Positions 34,401 through 45,593 of a stretch of 64,000 bases of DNA are shown here, one piece after another (the stretch's first letter is position 1; each line of letters begins with the position of its first letter). A model generated the notes under the pieces. That model worked only from the letters and a program-made list of their open reading frames with translations. It searched no databases and was not told the DNA's origin. The translations under genes and the position numbers were made by a program. The stretch spans positions 117,158,042-117,222,041 of the forward strand of contig CM060704.1 in assembly GCA_030686995.1 (NCBI GenBank), in the 5' to 3' direction. This DNA is from Artemisia argyi (Eukaryota; Streptophyta; Magnoliopsida; Asterales; Asteraceae).

Positions 34401-35820
34401 TGATGCGTAGGGATTGCACCAGGCTTTACCTCTCGAGGGATCTCGAGAAGCTTACAACCCCCACCAGGCAGTATACCTGATCGATGTAGTATAGTATAAT
34501 GACAAGTACCGGGGGATTGATCGTTCAGCTAGGAATAGTGTCGCTAGGATTAGAAAACCTAAAGACTAGGTCTAGAGATGCGAGATGATTCTTTTTGTAT
34601 TTTTATATTTTTATGAAAGCAAGTAAAAATCTCGATTTTGAAGGAGTTGGGCGAAATTAGTTGCTAATCAACTAACCCAATACTAAAGATGCAATCAAAA
34701 TAAAATACTAGAAATGAAAATAAACTAAATTATACTAGAGGTGTGAGCAATATATGGGAGAATTGTGTTTACTTAGATTTCACTACTCCCTAGATATCTT
34801 TTACAGGTTAATTACTTGTTATAGTTGCGTGGATGACGGATTGTATTCCTTAATATCATTCATGGGGTGGCGTACTTACTTCCCCAATCCTATAAGCGCC
34901 TACTTCACTCCTATGTCGAGCCGGCTAAGAAGCTCCTAACATATGATCACTAGAATTTGCTCATGCATTAAATACAACCAATAAAACCTAGTACATATCG
35001 GTTCATGTTTCCTAAGACGTTCAAGCATGTTACACAATGGAGATCTGCCAGTTTTCTTAAGCCTAACATTGAAATCATTCATCCATTACAACCATAAACA
35101 AGTAATCAACATATTATTAATATCTAGGTTTCATTACATCTAAGCAAATACAAGATAGATCTAGCCTAGCATGTTGAAATTAAGACAAGCATAAGATATA
35201 TTCAAACAACACATAGACATATTGATTGAATTGAAAGAAGACTTATCTCAATTGAACATGAAAGGATTCAAGGGGTGAAAACGCTTGAAAATACTGTAAA
35301 ATACGACCTAGGGTTTACAAAGTTCGCCCTAGTTTTCTCTACACAAGTTCCTCCTTCTAATGAATGAAAAATAGAAAACTATATATAGATTCTGATAGGA
35401 GACGGCGCCAAGAACAAATTTCTGACGCCGTCATCTCGCCGCCAAATAATTTCTCGGATTGCCTAGATCTGGGTTTGACTCCGTCATGTGTATCCCTTAT
35501 ACAGGCCGTCACCAATATAGTCTTGACGCCCTTGTTGTGACGCCTTCAGGTTTTCACTGGGTCGTCACGGATTTTACTCTTGACGCCGTCATGATCTTCT
35601 TCTCGACGCCGTCAGGTATCGTTCTCAGCATGGAAAATTAAGTCTTTGCCGTTTTCTTCACTTTTATGCTCCAAAAACGTCCGAATTGATTCTTTTTCCA
35701 GAATTCACTCTCAAAGTACCTAAAATCATAAAAGGAACGATTTAGGGCAATATTTGATCAAATAAATTCAATTCCAGGCTTAAATGACCCCCTAAAAGTG
35801 GTTCATTTTTCGCTTCATCA
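34401..35820 (-). repeat. 3' LTR of element D
   Basis: 1420 bp, from TGATGCGTAGGG to CTTCATCA. Its dyads include pairs 35400/35423 and 35581/35604, each with a 23-bp pitch. Confidence 0.88.
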
Positions 35821-38338
35821 TATACCCTTACACTTGAGATTTGCTTGTCCTCAAGCAAATGCGCTTTTATTCGAGTCAAAATACAAGTTAGGGGTTATTT
35901 AACACTAATATAAAAGTAATTACAACAAATAATCGTTCCACTAAAGACCAAAGACAAGCACGGAGGTCATACACTAGCACCTCACAAATAGTGTTTAGAT
36001 ACTCACATCTCTCGGGTGTAATAAAGTAATATCACAATTTGGAAATGGAAAACATCTCTCACTACCTATCATAGCAAAATAGATTACCAGAGGCTTGGGA
36101 AAGGATCAAAACTCCACCACATGGCGTAAGCACCTAGGATAAACTATCAAAGAGGTCTTTTTAAGGGTTGTAACGTTAGGTGTAGGGATATGGAATACAC
36201 GGTTTTGTTGGATATAGGCAGTCTTTACTAGTGGCGAGTTAACAATCTTGGTTAATTACATGTACAATATGGCGTTGCTAGGCCAAGACTAGACTCGACT
36301 TAAGCTAATAAATCAAAAAAGAACAAAAAAAAAAAAAAAAAAACATAAAATGAACATTAAATGAAAAGGGATGGTAGTCCGTATGTTTTTCTCTTTTTCT
36401 TTTTCTATTTTTTTTTCTTTTTCTTGTTTTTTCCATTTTTTTTTGTGCATACACTCTTACCCTACCATCCAAAATAATGCATCATAGGGAATGAAAATTC
36501 CCCTTACACTTGAATTAAGAAAATCAAAACATTTGAAGTACTTTTAAGATTAACGTACATACAGGGGTAATATATGATGTTCTTCCCCATTACTCCATAA
36601 AATAAGTACTTTACCCATGAGTCCCAATCGTCCCAAAACAATATGTTCAAGGATATGACTCGACTTAGCAACCATGTAATCAATTAGATAATTAACTTAG
36701 GGTTTAACAAATAACAATAATGCACTAAAGATGAGTGCATACACGAAAGGCTAAGCGATTTGGGTGTACATTTAAGTGGGGTGTAACAAATTCTTCCTTT
36801 AAGTAAAATGCTTAAAGTTAAAAACAAAAAGATAGGCTCGGAATGGTGTACTAGGGGTTTCGTGTACTAAAAATGAGTACAACGCTAAGGTGTGGGAAAA
36901 ATTAATTGGCTTAACTAGTCAAGTAATATGACTTAAATGGTCAAGTAATTTTGATATGGGTTTAACACAAGGGTGATCCTAATGCCTCTTATCATGTAGT
37001 AAATCCTACTACACGAATGTAGTCTCACTAGCGGTCTCGGGATGCATCACTAACGCAAGTTCTAGAATCTAAATGCTACTGGTACACTCATAAGCACTAA
37101 TAATAAATGCTTTTCCTATCAAATCTAAAGGCGAACCTCACATATTTGGGTGGAAAATTTTTCTGAATGGTACGGTTTTGTGCTAGTCATACAATCTCCT
37201 ATCCATGAGACGCTTGCTATGGCTAAAGTTTCACTCCTAAATGTTGTAAAAATTTTTAAATTTGACGCTAAAATTGTACTAACAAGTATTTCTCATAGTT
37301 TTATTACACATCTACTATCAAACAAACAAACTCAAGCGAAAGTGTATCTGTAAGATATCATCATTTTACCCTCCCCTTACACTTAGGATGAACATTGTCC
37401 CCAATGTTCAAGTAAAGAATGTAAAAGTGAAATAAGTAAAACAAATGAAATTAAATACTCCCCTGATTCGCTCGGTATGGATAATAAGGTGGCCAGGTTA
37501 GATCTTCCTCCAAGAAAATGAACAATCAAAACTTCCCTTCCAGAATATAAATAATCTTCTTGTCATACATAACCTGTAAAACCTGAGAAAACAGACAAGG
37601 CAACCTCACATAAAATCGGCGACAATCTACATATGCTAATAAATCCTAGAAAACAAAATAAGATATAATGATTGTGGAATGATGTTTGCAGATTTCCTGG
37701 AGATTATAAAACTGATAATTCAACAAAAACTTTAAGACTCCGTTAGAAACCCAAAACTGGTAAAATTTCCAGAATTTTACACGTGACGCCGTCAGGAATT
37801 AATTCCTGACGCCGTCAGAAGTGACCTGCAGAAATTCTTATGTTAAGTTTCTGGAAAATTTCTGGAAAAACTTCGTCCTACTTCCTGGAAAATCCTGCAA
37901 AACATCATTATGAATCGATACAAGCATTTGACTCTAACAAATACGAATATACATGTTCATTTAATATTGTGGAGAATCATGATCGGTTTTGTTTCTTAAA
38001 AACATATTTGGGGTTTCCCCTTACACTTATCTTTTGCGAAATACCTTTGGGTGAAGTTAAGACTAAGCTAAACAACAAAGTAAAGTATTTTCACTATTTT
38101 AGTTTTGAAACATGATCTACCAACAATAAAAATAAAGCATGCATACGGATGCAAATAACAAACAAACAAAATAAAAATCACACAAAACATGGGTTGCCTC
38201 CCAAGAAGCGCTTTTCTTTATTTACGAATCTTGTAGCTAGACTCAAGGTCATGGGTTACCGTGTGTCGCTTATGCTCACATAACCAAGCGTGAGCCATCT
38301 AATAGTCGCCTCATCTTTCTTATAATCATCTCCTAACT
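35821..38338 (-). other. Untranslated 3' region of element D
   Basis: Counterpart of 21960-24391 in B, with CCCTTACACTTGAGATTTGCT at the 3' LTR border, a mixed T/C-rich tract at 36385-36445 and an A-tract at about 36330. A pair of perfect dyads at 37784 and 37807 surrounds GGAATTAATTCC. No gene is seen. Confidence 0.65.
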
Positions 38339-39139
38339 CTAAACATCCACGATAGTATCTTTTATTCTTTTCATGAGTATATTTAAGCCCTTTTCTCTTA
38401 GCATTTCTATAGGCGGATACCTACTACACTTCTCTATGGAAAAATCCTTGAACCTAGGGTGTGCACGGGGCATTTGGTAGACAAAATCTTCATCCCCATC
38501 CGAGAATGTAATTAACCCTTCCATAAGTTTTTCATCGAGGTTGGTCAACCTTTTGAAAGGTTTTCCAAACACAACTTGGGTTAACTTACTATTAATAAAT
38601 TCTCCTAGATTCTCCATAACCATGAACTCAACAAGATAAGCAAAGCTTCCTACAAACACATGCAATGATATTGCCCTAGCAATAATATTATCTCCTTTGT
38701 ATTCTAACTCATCTACCATGATTTTATTATATTCATTACGTGAGATTATGTTCATTGGGAGAGATGAGTTAAGGTAGGCATTAAAGATCCTAAATCCGAT
38801 CTTACAAGGAAATTGCATGTTGAATGAACTATCACTCTCAATCCTCGTTCTATGGTCGACATACCTAAGAGGGTTCGCTTCATCTTCCATTCTATCCTCA
38901 TTAATCACATCACCATCACCTAGATCCTCATCGAAGTCTGAATAGTAAAAAGGACTAACCCTATGGTCATTATCGTGGTCAGACTCCTCCATTTCAGAAT
39001 TATTGTCAAAGTGGTGGTTAGGCGATAGGTTAGGTGGGTTCTCATTTTCCACTAAAGGGATTAGGACGGGCATTTGGAAAATCCTACGACGAAAAACACG
39101 AATAACAGGAATCAAACGATCAATGTTATTGTTATCCAT
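38339..39139 (-). CDS. Protease-like protein of element D, 266 aa, C-terminus frameshifted
   Basis: It starts MDNNNIDRLIPVIRVF, then an acidic segment (MEESDHDNDH, SDFDEDLGDGD), then a folded-looking part: FPCKIGFRIFNAYLN, SLPMNIISRNEYNKIM, VGSFAYLVEFMVM, LTQVVFGKPFKRL and DGDEDFVYQMPRAHPRFKDF. This order matches the protease-proximal domain of Asteraceae gypsy proteins, but the catalytic Asp motif is missing. Relative to B there is a 13-bp deletion near 38399, after which the last codons (EKGLNILMKRIKDTIVDV) are out of the ancestral frame; B continues in frame to DEATIRWLTLGY. So D kept the body and lost the tail, while B kept the tail and broke the body. Both encode neither gag nor polymerase. 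Confidence 0.65.
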   Translation of the reverse strand: MDNNNIDRLIPVIRVFRRRIFQMPVLIPLVENENPPNLSPNHHFDNNSEMEESDHDNDHRVSPFYYSDFDEDLGDGDVINEDRMEDEANPLRYVDHRTRIESDSSFNMQFPCKIGFRIFNAYLNSSLPMNIISRNEYNKIMVDELEYKGDNIIARAISLHVFVGSFAYLVEFMVMENLGEFINSKLTQVVFGKPFKRLTNLDEKLMEGLITFSDGDEDFVYQMPRAHPRFKDFSIEKCSRYPPIEMLREKGLNILMKRIKDTIVDV

Positions 39140-39301
39140 CGAGTTAGTTTACAAACAAAGGAAACAAAGAAATAAGATAGACTAAAGAGAACCTAAAAAT
39201 AAAAATAAAATCTTACTAGAAAGGAATCTAGCAAGTAGACCTAATAAAAAGAGATTCTAACATAGACAATAACTATTCCCCGGGCTGCGGCGCCAAAAAC
39301 T

Positions 39302-40722
39302 TGATGCGTAGGGATTGCACCAGGCTTTACCTCTCGAGGGATCTCGAGAAGCTTACAACCCCCACCAGGCAGTGTACCTGATCGATGTAGTATAGTATAA
39401 TGACAAGTACCGAGGGATTGATCGTTCAGCTAGGAATAGTGTCGCTAGGACTAGAAAACCTAAAGACTAGGTTTAGAGATGAAGGATGATTCTTTTTGTA
39501 TTTTTATATTTTTATAAAAGCAAGTAAAAATCTCGGTTTTGAAGGTGTTGGGCGGAATTTGTTGCTAATCAACTAACCCAATACTAAAGATGCAATCAAA
39601 ATAAAATACTAGAAATGAAAACAAACTAAATTATACTAGAGGTGTGAGCAATATATGGGATAATTGTGTTTACTTAGATTTCACTACTCCCTAGATATCT
39701 TTTATAGGTTAATTACTTGTTATAGTTGCGTGGATGACGGATTGTATTCCTTAATATCATTCATGGGGTGGCGTATTTACTTCCCCAATCCTATAAGCGC
39801 CTATTTCACTCCTATGTCGCGCCGGCTAAGAAGCTCCTAACATGGGATCACTAGATTTTGCTCATGCATTAAATACAACCAATAAAACCTAGTACACATC
39901 GGTTCATGTTTCCTAAGACGTTCAAGCATGTTACACAGTGGAGATCTGCCAGTTTTCTTAAGCCTAACATTGAAATCATTCATCCATTACAACCATAAAC
40001 AAGTAATCAACATATTATTAACATCTAGGTTTCATTACATCAAAGCAAACACAAGATAGATCTAGCCTAGCATGTTAAATTAAGACAAGCATAAGATATA
40101 TTCAAACAACACATAGACATATTGATTGAATTGAAAGAAGACTTATCTCAATTGAACATGAAAGGATTCAAGGGGTGAAAACCCTTGAAAATACTGTAAA
40201 ATACGACCTAGGGTTTACAAAGTTCGGCCCTAGTTTTCTCCACACAAGTTCCTCCTTCTAATGAATGAAAAATAGAAAACTATATATAGATTCTGATAGG
40301 TAACGGCGTCAAGAACAAATGTCTGACGCCGTCATCTCGCCGCCAAATAATTTCTCGGACTGCCTAGATCTGTGTTTGACACCGTCATATGTATCCCTTA
40401 TGCAGGCCGTCACCAAAAATAGTCTTGATGCCCTTGTTGTGACGCCTTCAGGTTTTCTCTGGGTCGTCACGGATTTTACTCTTGACGCCGTCATGATTTT
40501 CTTCTTGACGCCGTCAGGTACTGTTATCAGCATGGAAATTTAAGTCTCTGCCGTTTTCTTCACTTTTATTCTCCAAAAATGTCCGAATTGCTTCCTTTTC
40601 CAGAATTCACTCCCAAAGTACCTAAAATCACAAAAGGAACGATTTTGGGCAATATTTGATAAAATAAATTCAATTACGGGCTTACATGACCCCCTAAAAG
40701 TGGTTCATTTTTCGCCTCATCA
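39302..40722 (-). repeat. 5' LTR of element D
   Basis: 1421 bp, from TGATGCGTAGGG to CCTCATCA. The dyad cluster spans about 40302-40517, next to TATATATAG at 40281. Confidence 0.88.
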
Positions 40723-40826
40723 CATACATATACCACACATAACAGATAATTCACACCAAGTAAAAGTTAAATAGGTCGAGACTATTTGTCAAACTAACCT
40801 GTTAAAATCACGGTTGTTACATAAAT

Positions 40827-40991
40827 GAAATTGTTGAAATTAAGTATGGTATGACTGGATTCTTGGTTAGTCAGAATGCACTTTCTAATTAGGTCAATAG
40901 ATTAAAGAATGGTGAAGGCACTAGTAACAATGGGGGCAGTCAAAACCATAATGGTGGTACTCAAAATCCAAGAATTATGAAAGAGGATATG
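40827..40991 (+). pseudogene. Gag segment 2 of element F
   Basis: It continues the frame from 17385 (EIVEIKYGMTGFLVSQNALSN, then a TAG stop). It ends at ATATG, the target duplication of solo LTR E. Confidence 0.65.
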
Positions 40992-42386
40992 TGATGCGAA
41001 GATTGCAACCTCGCAAAAGGTTTTACCTCTCAAAGGATTTTAAGAGATTTTGAAATCCTCCAGGCAGTGTACCTGATCGTTGTAGTGGAGTATATGGTAT
41101 GTCCGGGCGATTGATCGTTCTCTAGGGGAATAGTGTAGTTAGGATTGAAATGTAAGTCAACTAGGTCTAAAGGTGAGGGATGATTCTTTTTGGTATTATA
41201 TATTTTATGAAAGCAGTAAAAATCTCGTGTATTGGAAAAAAAGGCGGAATTAGTTGTTAGTCAACTAACCCAAAAACTACAAATTAAACTAATAAACAAT
41301 AAAATAAAATAACAAGAAAAATAAAAGTGGTGGACTTCGTATAATGAGACAAACGTGTTTACTTAGATTTCATTACTCCCTAGTTATCTCTTATTGGTTT
41401 GTTGAATGCCACAATTGTTTAGTTGAAGGGTTGTATTCCTTAATACCAGTCGTGGGAGCGTGCATGTCCTTCCCCAACTCTATGAATATATGTCTCCTCT
41501 TATTACGACACGTTTAGTACCCTGTCATAGAATTATCAACATCTACTCATGCATTAAATACAACCAATAAAACCGTAATGCACATCCGATTATGTTTCTT
41601 AAGACGTTCAAGCTTGTTAGACAAAGGAGGTTAGCTAGTTTCTTAAGCCTAACGCGAATCAATCAACCAAACAGTAAACAACTCACCAACAATCAATAAA
41701 TAGGTTTCATTAGATCTAAGCAAACACTAAATCACTTAAGCTAGCATGTTAAAAGGAAGAAAAGTATAAAAGATAATCAAACAACACATAGACATATTGA
41801 ATGATTAAAAGTTTACTTATCTTCAATGAAACATGAGAGAAAAGAGGGTTTGGGAACCTTGAAATCTCTGAAAATTTGTCCCTAGGGTTTGCCTCCAAGG
41901 TTGCACAATGTTACACACTAATGACTGAAAATTCCAAAACTATATATAGATTTTACAAGCTGACGGCGTCAGGTTATAGATCCTGACGCCGTCAAAACGT
42001 CGCTTTTTATTGTTTCGTATCGCCCAAACAACATCCTGACGTCGTCACTTTATAAGGTCACTAGGCCGTCTCATGTTGTCTTTAAGCCTAACGGCCTCCC
42101 TCCAAGTCAGGTGCAAACCTTCAAATTCTTTTTGGGGCGTCACGTGTTAAATTCCACCAATTTCAATCCAAGCCTGACGCCGTCAGGTGTAAATCCTGAC
42201 TTTTTCTTAACTTTCTTGTTTTCTTCATACTTGAGCCTAAAAACGTCCAAAATGCTCCATATTCCAGAAATCACGTCCCAAGTACCTAAAATGAGAAAAG
42301 AAACGATTTGAGGCAATATTTGATCATAAATTCACGATTTAGGGCTTAAATGACCCCCTAAAAACGCATCAAATAAATCCTTATCA
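40992..42386 (-). mobile_element. Solo LTR E of a related family, TSD ATATG
   Basis: ATATG at 40987-40991 and 42387-42391 flanks TGATGCGAAG...CCTTATCA, 1395 bp, minus orientation. The layout follows LTRs A-D (GGCAGTGTACCTGATCGTTG, the dyad cluster, AAATGACCCCCTAAAAACG) but most bases differ, so it is a distinct family. Dyads lie at 41961 and 41984 (23-bp pitch), 42037 (TGACGTCGTCA) and 42175. Confidence 0.82.
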
Positions 42387-42391
42387 ATATG

Positions 42392-43185
42392 GAAGATTGT
42401 CCAAGATTGAATTCCCAAAATTCAATGGAGAAGATGTTAAAGGGTGGGTGTATAGGTGTAATCAGATCTTTAAAATTGATGGAGTAGAGAAAGGAGATAA
42501 GGTGGAGTTGACATCAATGCATGTTTATGACAAAGCATTGACTTGATATTAGCAGTTTTACAAAAGGAATGGTGATGATTGTCCATGGAAAGTGTATGGG
42601 CAAGTAGTGTTGCAATGGTTTGACACATTGTTTGATGATCCACTCATGGAGTTAAAGAATTTGAAGTAGGATGGATAAATAAAAGTCTATTATGAAAAGT
42701 TTGAATCCATTTTGAATAGGATGGTTGAGTGAGAAACATGCAATAAATCTATTTCTTGGTGGAATGAAGATTGAAATCAGTGCACAAATCATGATGTTTA
42801 CTCTGAATACCCTGACTCAAGTGTATTACTTGGCAAAAATGCAAGAGTAGACTATTCTAGCAATGAAATCAAGGTATGATCCTGTCCTTACTACGCCAAA
42901 AGTTCATACTAATGTGGTTAATAGAAGTGTGAATGGTTATCAAAGACCTAATGGGACTAATGTAGTTATGCTAAACACTAGTTTCAAAAGTAATGAAGGC
43001 CTTTTAGAAAAAAGATTGACCCAAAATGAATAGGAGGAAAAAAGATCAAATCATATGTGTTTTTACTATGATAAGAAATATGCTCCTGACCATAAGTATA
43101 GTAGCCAATTACATTCTTTAGAAGTGATAATTGATGATGAGTGTGGGACAGAATTAGTAGCACAGGATACACCAAATGAATATGG
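42392..43185 (+). pseudogene. Gag segment 3 of element F, with decayed zinc knuckle
   Basis: The retrotransposon gag core is readable with frame changes: RLSKIEFPKFNGEDVKGW, KVELTSMHVYDKAL, VYGQVVLQWFDTLFDDP. A zinc-knuckle-like segment at about 43055-43100 (CFYYDKKYAPDHKY) has Tyr where the second and last Cys should be. Several stops interrupt it. Confidence 0.65.
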
Positions 43186-43197
43186 TTATGATACTAA

Positions 43198-43623
43198 TTG
43201 GAATCCTCAGATCTCAATTCATGCTTTGTTTGGCATTACATCATACCAAACTATGAGGGTGAGGGGTATGTTGGTAAACAAATTATCTGTATACTCATAG
43301 ATTCTGGTAGTACACATAATTTCATGGATGTACAGACTGCAAAAAGGATTGGCTATAAAATGCAGGGTATGTGTCCTTTACAAGTGGAAGTGGCTAATGG
43401 TAACAGTTTGACTAGCACTTCTACGTGTAGGAATTTTAAATGGACCTTGCAAAGTATGACTTTTGTGACTGACATGATGATATTACCATTGGGGGGGGGG
43501 GTTGTGAAATGGTATTAGGAATCCAGTGGTTAGCTACTTTGGGTAATATTCAGTTTAATTTTCAAAATCTAACCATGGAGTTTGAGTATCCCAATAACAA
43601 GTTGTTGTTGAGGGGAACTCCAT
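43198..43623 (+). pseudogene. Aspartic protease of element F, frameshifted at a G-run
   Basis: ILIDSGSTHNFMD (about 43290-43328) contains the D-S-G catalytic triad of retroviral-type proteases. The frame stays open to MILPLGG and is then broken at a homopolymer of ten G (43491-43500). The expected continuation CEMVLGIQWLATLGNIQ is readable in another frame. Confidence 0.78.
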
Positions 43624-43647
43624 AGTCATCTATAAAATGGATTCAAG

Positions 43648-45060
43648 GTGTTGTGGGGATCAGCAGTGCAGTTGAACTCAATGTCATTATGTGTATACCT
43701 TTCTACTTTACTTTCAATGGAAGAAGCAAAGGGGAGTTGTGCCAAATACCCCTGTGAAGAAATTGAGTCACTACTAAAAGAGCATGAAAATGTGTTTAAT
43801 GTTCCAACTGCTTTACCACCCAAGAGATCCAATGATCATCGCATCCCTTTGATTCCAAATACACTACCAGTCAACATTAGACCCTATAGGTATTTACCTG
43901 GACAGAAAGATGCTATACAGTTAATGGTCAAAGAGTTATTGGATTCAGCGATAATAAGACCAAGCCAAAGTCCATTTTCATCACCCATAATTATGGTTAA
44001 AAAGAAGGATGGTACATGGAGGACGAGTGCAGACTACAAGTAGTTAAACAAGTATAATGTGAAAGATAAATTTTCAATTCCCATGATTGAAGAGTTGATT
44101 GATGAATTACAAGGGTCTATGGTCTTTTTAAAACTTGATTTGAGGTCTGGCTACCATCAAATAAGGATGAAAGAAGATGATATATACAAGACAACTTTTA
44201 TAACACATGATGGACATTTTGAATTCTTGGTGATGCCTGTTGTCTTAACCAATGCATCCTTAACCTTTCAATCCCTCATGAACACTGTTTTCAAACCATT
44301 TCTGGGAAAATTCACCTTAGTCTTTTTTGATGATATCTTGATTTACGGTAGAAATGAATCTGAGCATCTGCAACACTTGAGGAGTGTTTTACAAGTCATG
44401 AGGGAAAATACACTTTATGTAAAGCAGAGTAAATATTCTTTTGTAGTTGCTAAGGTGGAGTATTTGGGACATGTGTTATCTGCCTAAGGTGTTTCAACTA
44501 ATAAAAAGAAGATCCAAGGTATAAAAGATTGGCCTATTCCACAAAATATGAAGCATCTAAGAGGCTTTCTGGGTCTCACAGGGTATTATAGAAGTTTTAT
44601 TAAACACTATGCCATCATCAGTAAACCACTCACTCAACTACTGAAGAAACAATATTTTAAAAGGTTGAAAACTGCTATGATTGAAGCACATGTGTTGAGT
44701 TTACCAAACTTCTAAAAAGAATTTGTAGTGAAAACTGATGCATCTAGGACTGGAATTGGAGTTGTGTTACAGCAGGATGGACACCCTATTGCTTACCTCA
44801 GTAAAGCATTATCTAGCAAACACCAATCTCATTTTATGATAAAGAATTTCTTGCAGTGATATTGGCTTTGGAGAAACGGAGAGGATATCTCATGGATAAG
44901 CATTTTAAAATCAAAACTGATCATTTTAGCCTCAAATATCTGTTGGATCAAAGAGTTACTACCTCATTCCAAGCAAAATGGCTACATAAGCTATTGGGGT
45001 TTGACTATGAAATTTCTTACAAGGAAGGAAGTTAAAACATTGCAGTTGATGCTCTTTCAA
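43648..45060 (+). pseudogene. Reverse transcriptase and RNase H of element F, broken
   Basis: Readable in order are PPKRSNDHRIPL, PFSSPIIMVKKKDGTWR, a TAG at 44041, LDLRSGYHQIRM, FEFLVMPVVLTNASLTFQ and the catalytic LVFFDDILIYG (about 44320-44350). LRGFLGLTGYYR and the RNase H start VKTDASRTGIG (about 44731) follow, then TDHFSLKYLLDQR. The usual P-F-G-L-T-N-A-P box reads P-V-V-L-T-N-A-S. Stops at 44041 and 44485 and later frameshifts rule out function. The type is Ty3/gypsy chromovirus-like. Confidence 0.82.
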
Positions 45061-45149
45061 CAATCCCTAATGAATGTACTACAAAACAAATGTTTTCATT
45101 GCTAGCCACTATAATTTCTAGTCCATTGTTGGAACAAATTAAGGCTAGC

Positions 45150-45593
45150 TGGCAGACTGACCAACCATTGCAGCATTAATTGAGAAGGCAAAAAGTCAGC
45201 AGAATGCTGACAACAAATATACTTGGGTGAATGAAGAATTAAGAAGGAAAGGCAAATTGGTGATGGGCAATGTAGATCAGTTAAGGAAACAACTTTTTTT
45301 GCACCTTCATGGTGATGCAGTGGGTGGACACTTTTCAGTACAAGTTACAATCCAAACACTCAGTTTTTTGTTCTTCTGGAAGGCTATGAAGAATATGGTG
45401 AAGTAATGGGTGAGAGAATGTTTGGTATGCCAAAAACAAAAACCTGATTTGATTGCTTACCAATGTTTGATTCAACCATTGCCTATTCCAGATACAATAT
45501 GGAGTGATATCTCTATGACTTTTATAGAAGGATTATCCAAATCACAAGGTAAGTTAGTCATTTTTATGGTAGTGGACAGACTTAGCGAGTATG
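45150..45593 (+). pseudogene. Integrase N-terminal part of element F, truncated by LTR G
   Basis: The H-H-C-C zinc site is visible as HLHGDAVGGH and CLVCQKQK, with a stop (TAA at 45405) between them. The catalytic core starts WSDISMTFIEGLSKSQGK (first Asp) and ends in VVDRLSEY at the border of LTR G. The rest of the core and the chromodomain are missing. Confidence 0.75.

Larger units (their letters stand above)
34401..40722 (-). mobile_element. Non-autonomous Athila-like LTR element D, TSD CATAC
   Basis: CATAC flanks it at 34396-34400 and 40723-40727. Reading right to left: 5' LTR 39302-40722, primer site at about 39279-39297 (same as in B), protease-like ORF 39139-38339, long untranslated part, polypurine string next to 35821, 3' LTR 34401-35820. 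It is colinear with B and close in length (6322 versus 6387 bp). It is inserted in solo LTR T, independently of A. Confidence 0.88.
17386..40821 (-). mobile_element. Solo LTR T (Tekay-like), about 2.5 kb without insertions, TSD TAAAT
   Basis: TAAAT at 17381-17385 and 40822-40826 flanks it, and the gag frame of F is continuous when T and one TSD are removed. Read on the minus strand it starts TGTAACAACCG and ends GGTGTGAAA; the expected end ..ACA has one change. Its own sequence is 17386-18494, 33087-34400 and 40728-40821, about 2517 bp. The CACACCTCGCCAAGGCGGAAACG edge and the ACGTCTTACGCGTTAA block (34090) resemble long LTRs of Tekay/Del chromoviruses; that lineage call is tentative. Elements A and D are inserted in it. 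Confidence 0.62.
16691..45593 (+). mobile_element. Degenerate Ty3/gypsy chromovirus-like element F, host of the nest
   Basis: Once later insertions are removed (T 17386-40821, E 40992-42386), the order is LTR, primer site, gag, zinc knuckle, protease, reverse transcriptase, RNase H and integrase, the Ty3/gypsy order. The element is cut at 45593 by LTR G, and neither the integrase C-terminus nor a 3' LTR was found beyond it. Many stops and frameshifts make it inactive. Its individual parts are listed separately. Confidence 0.75.
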
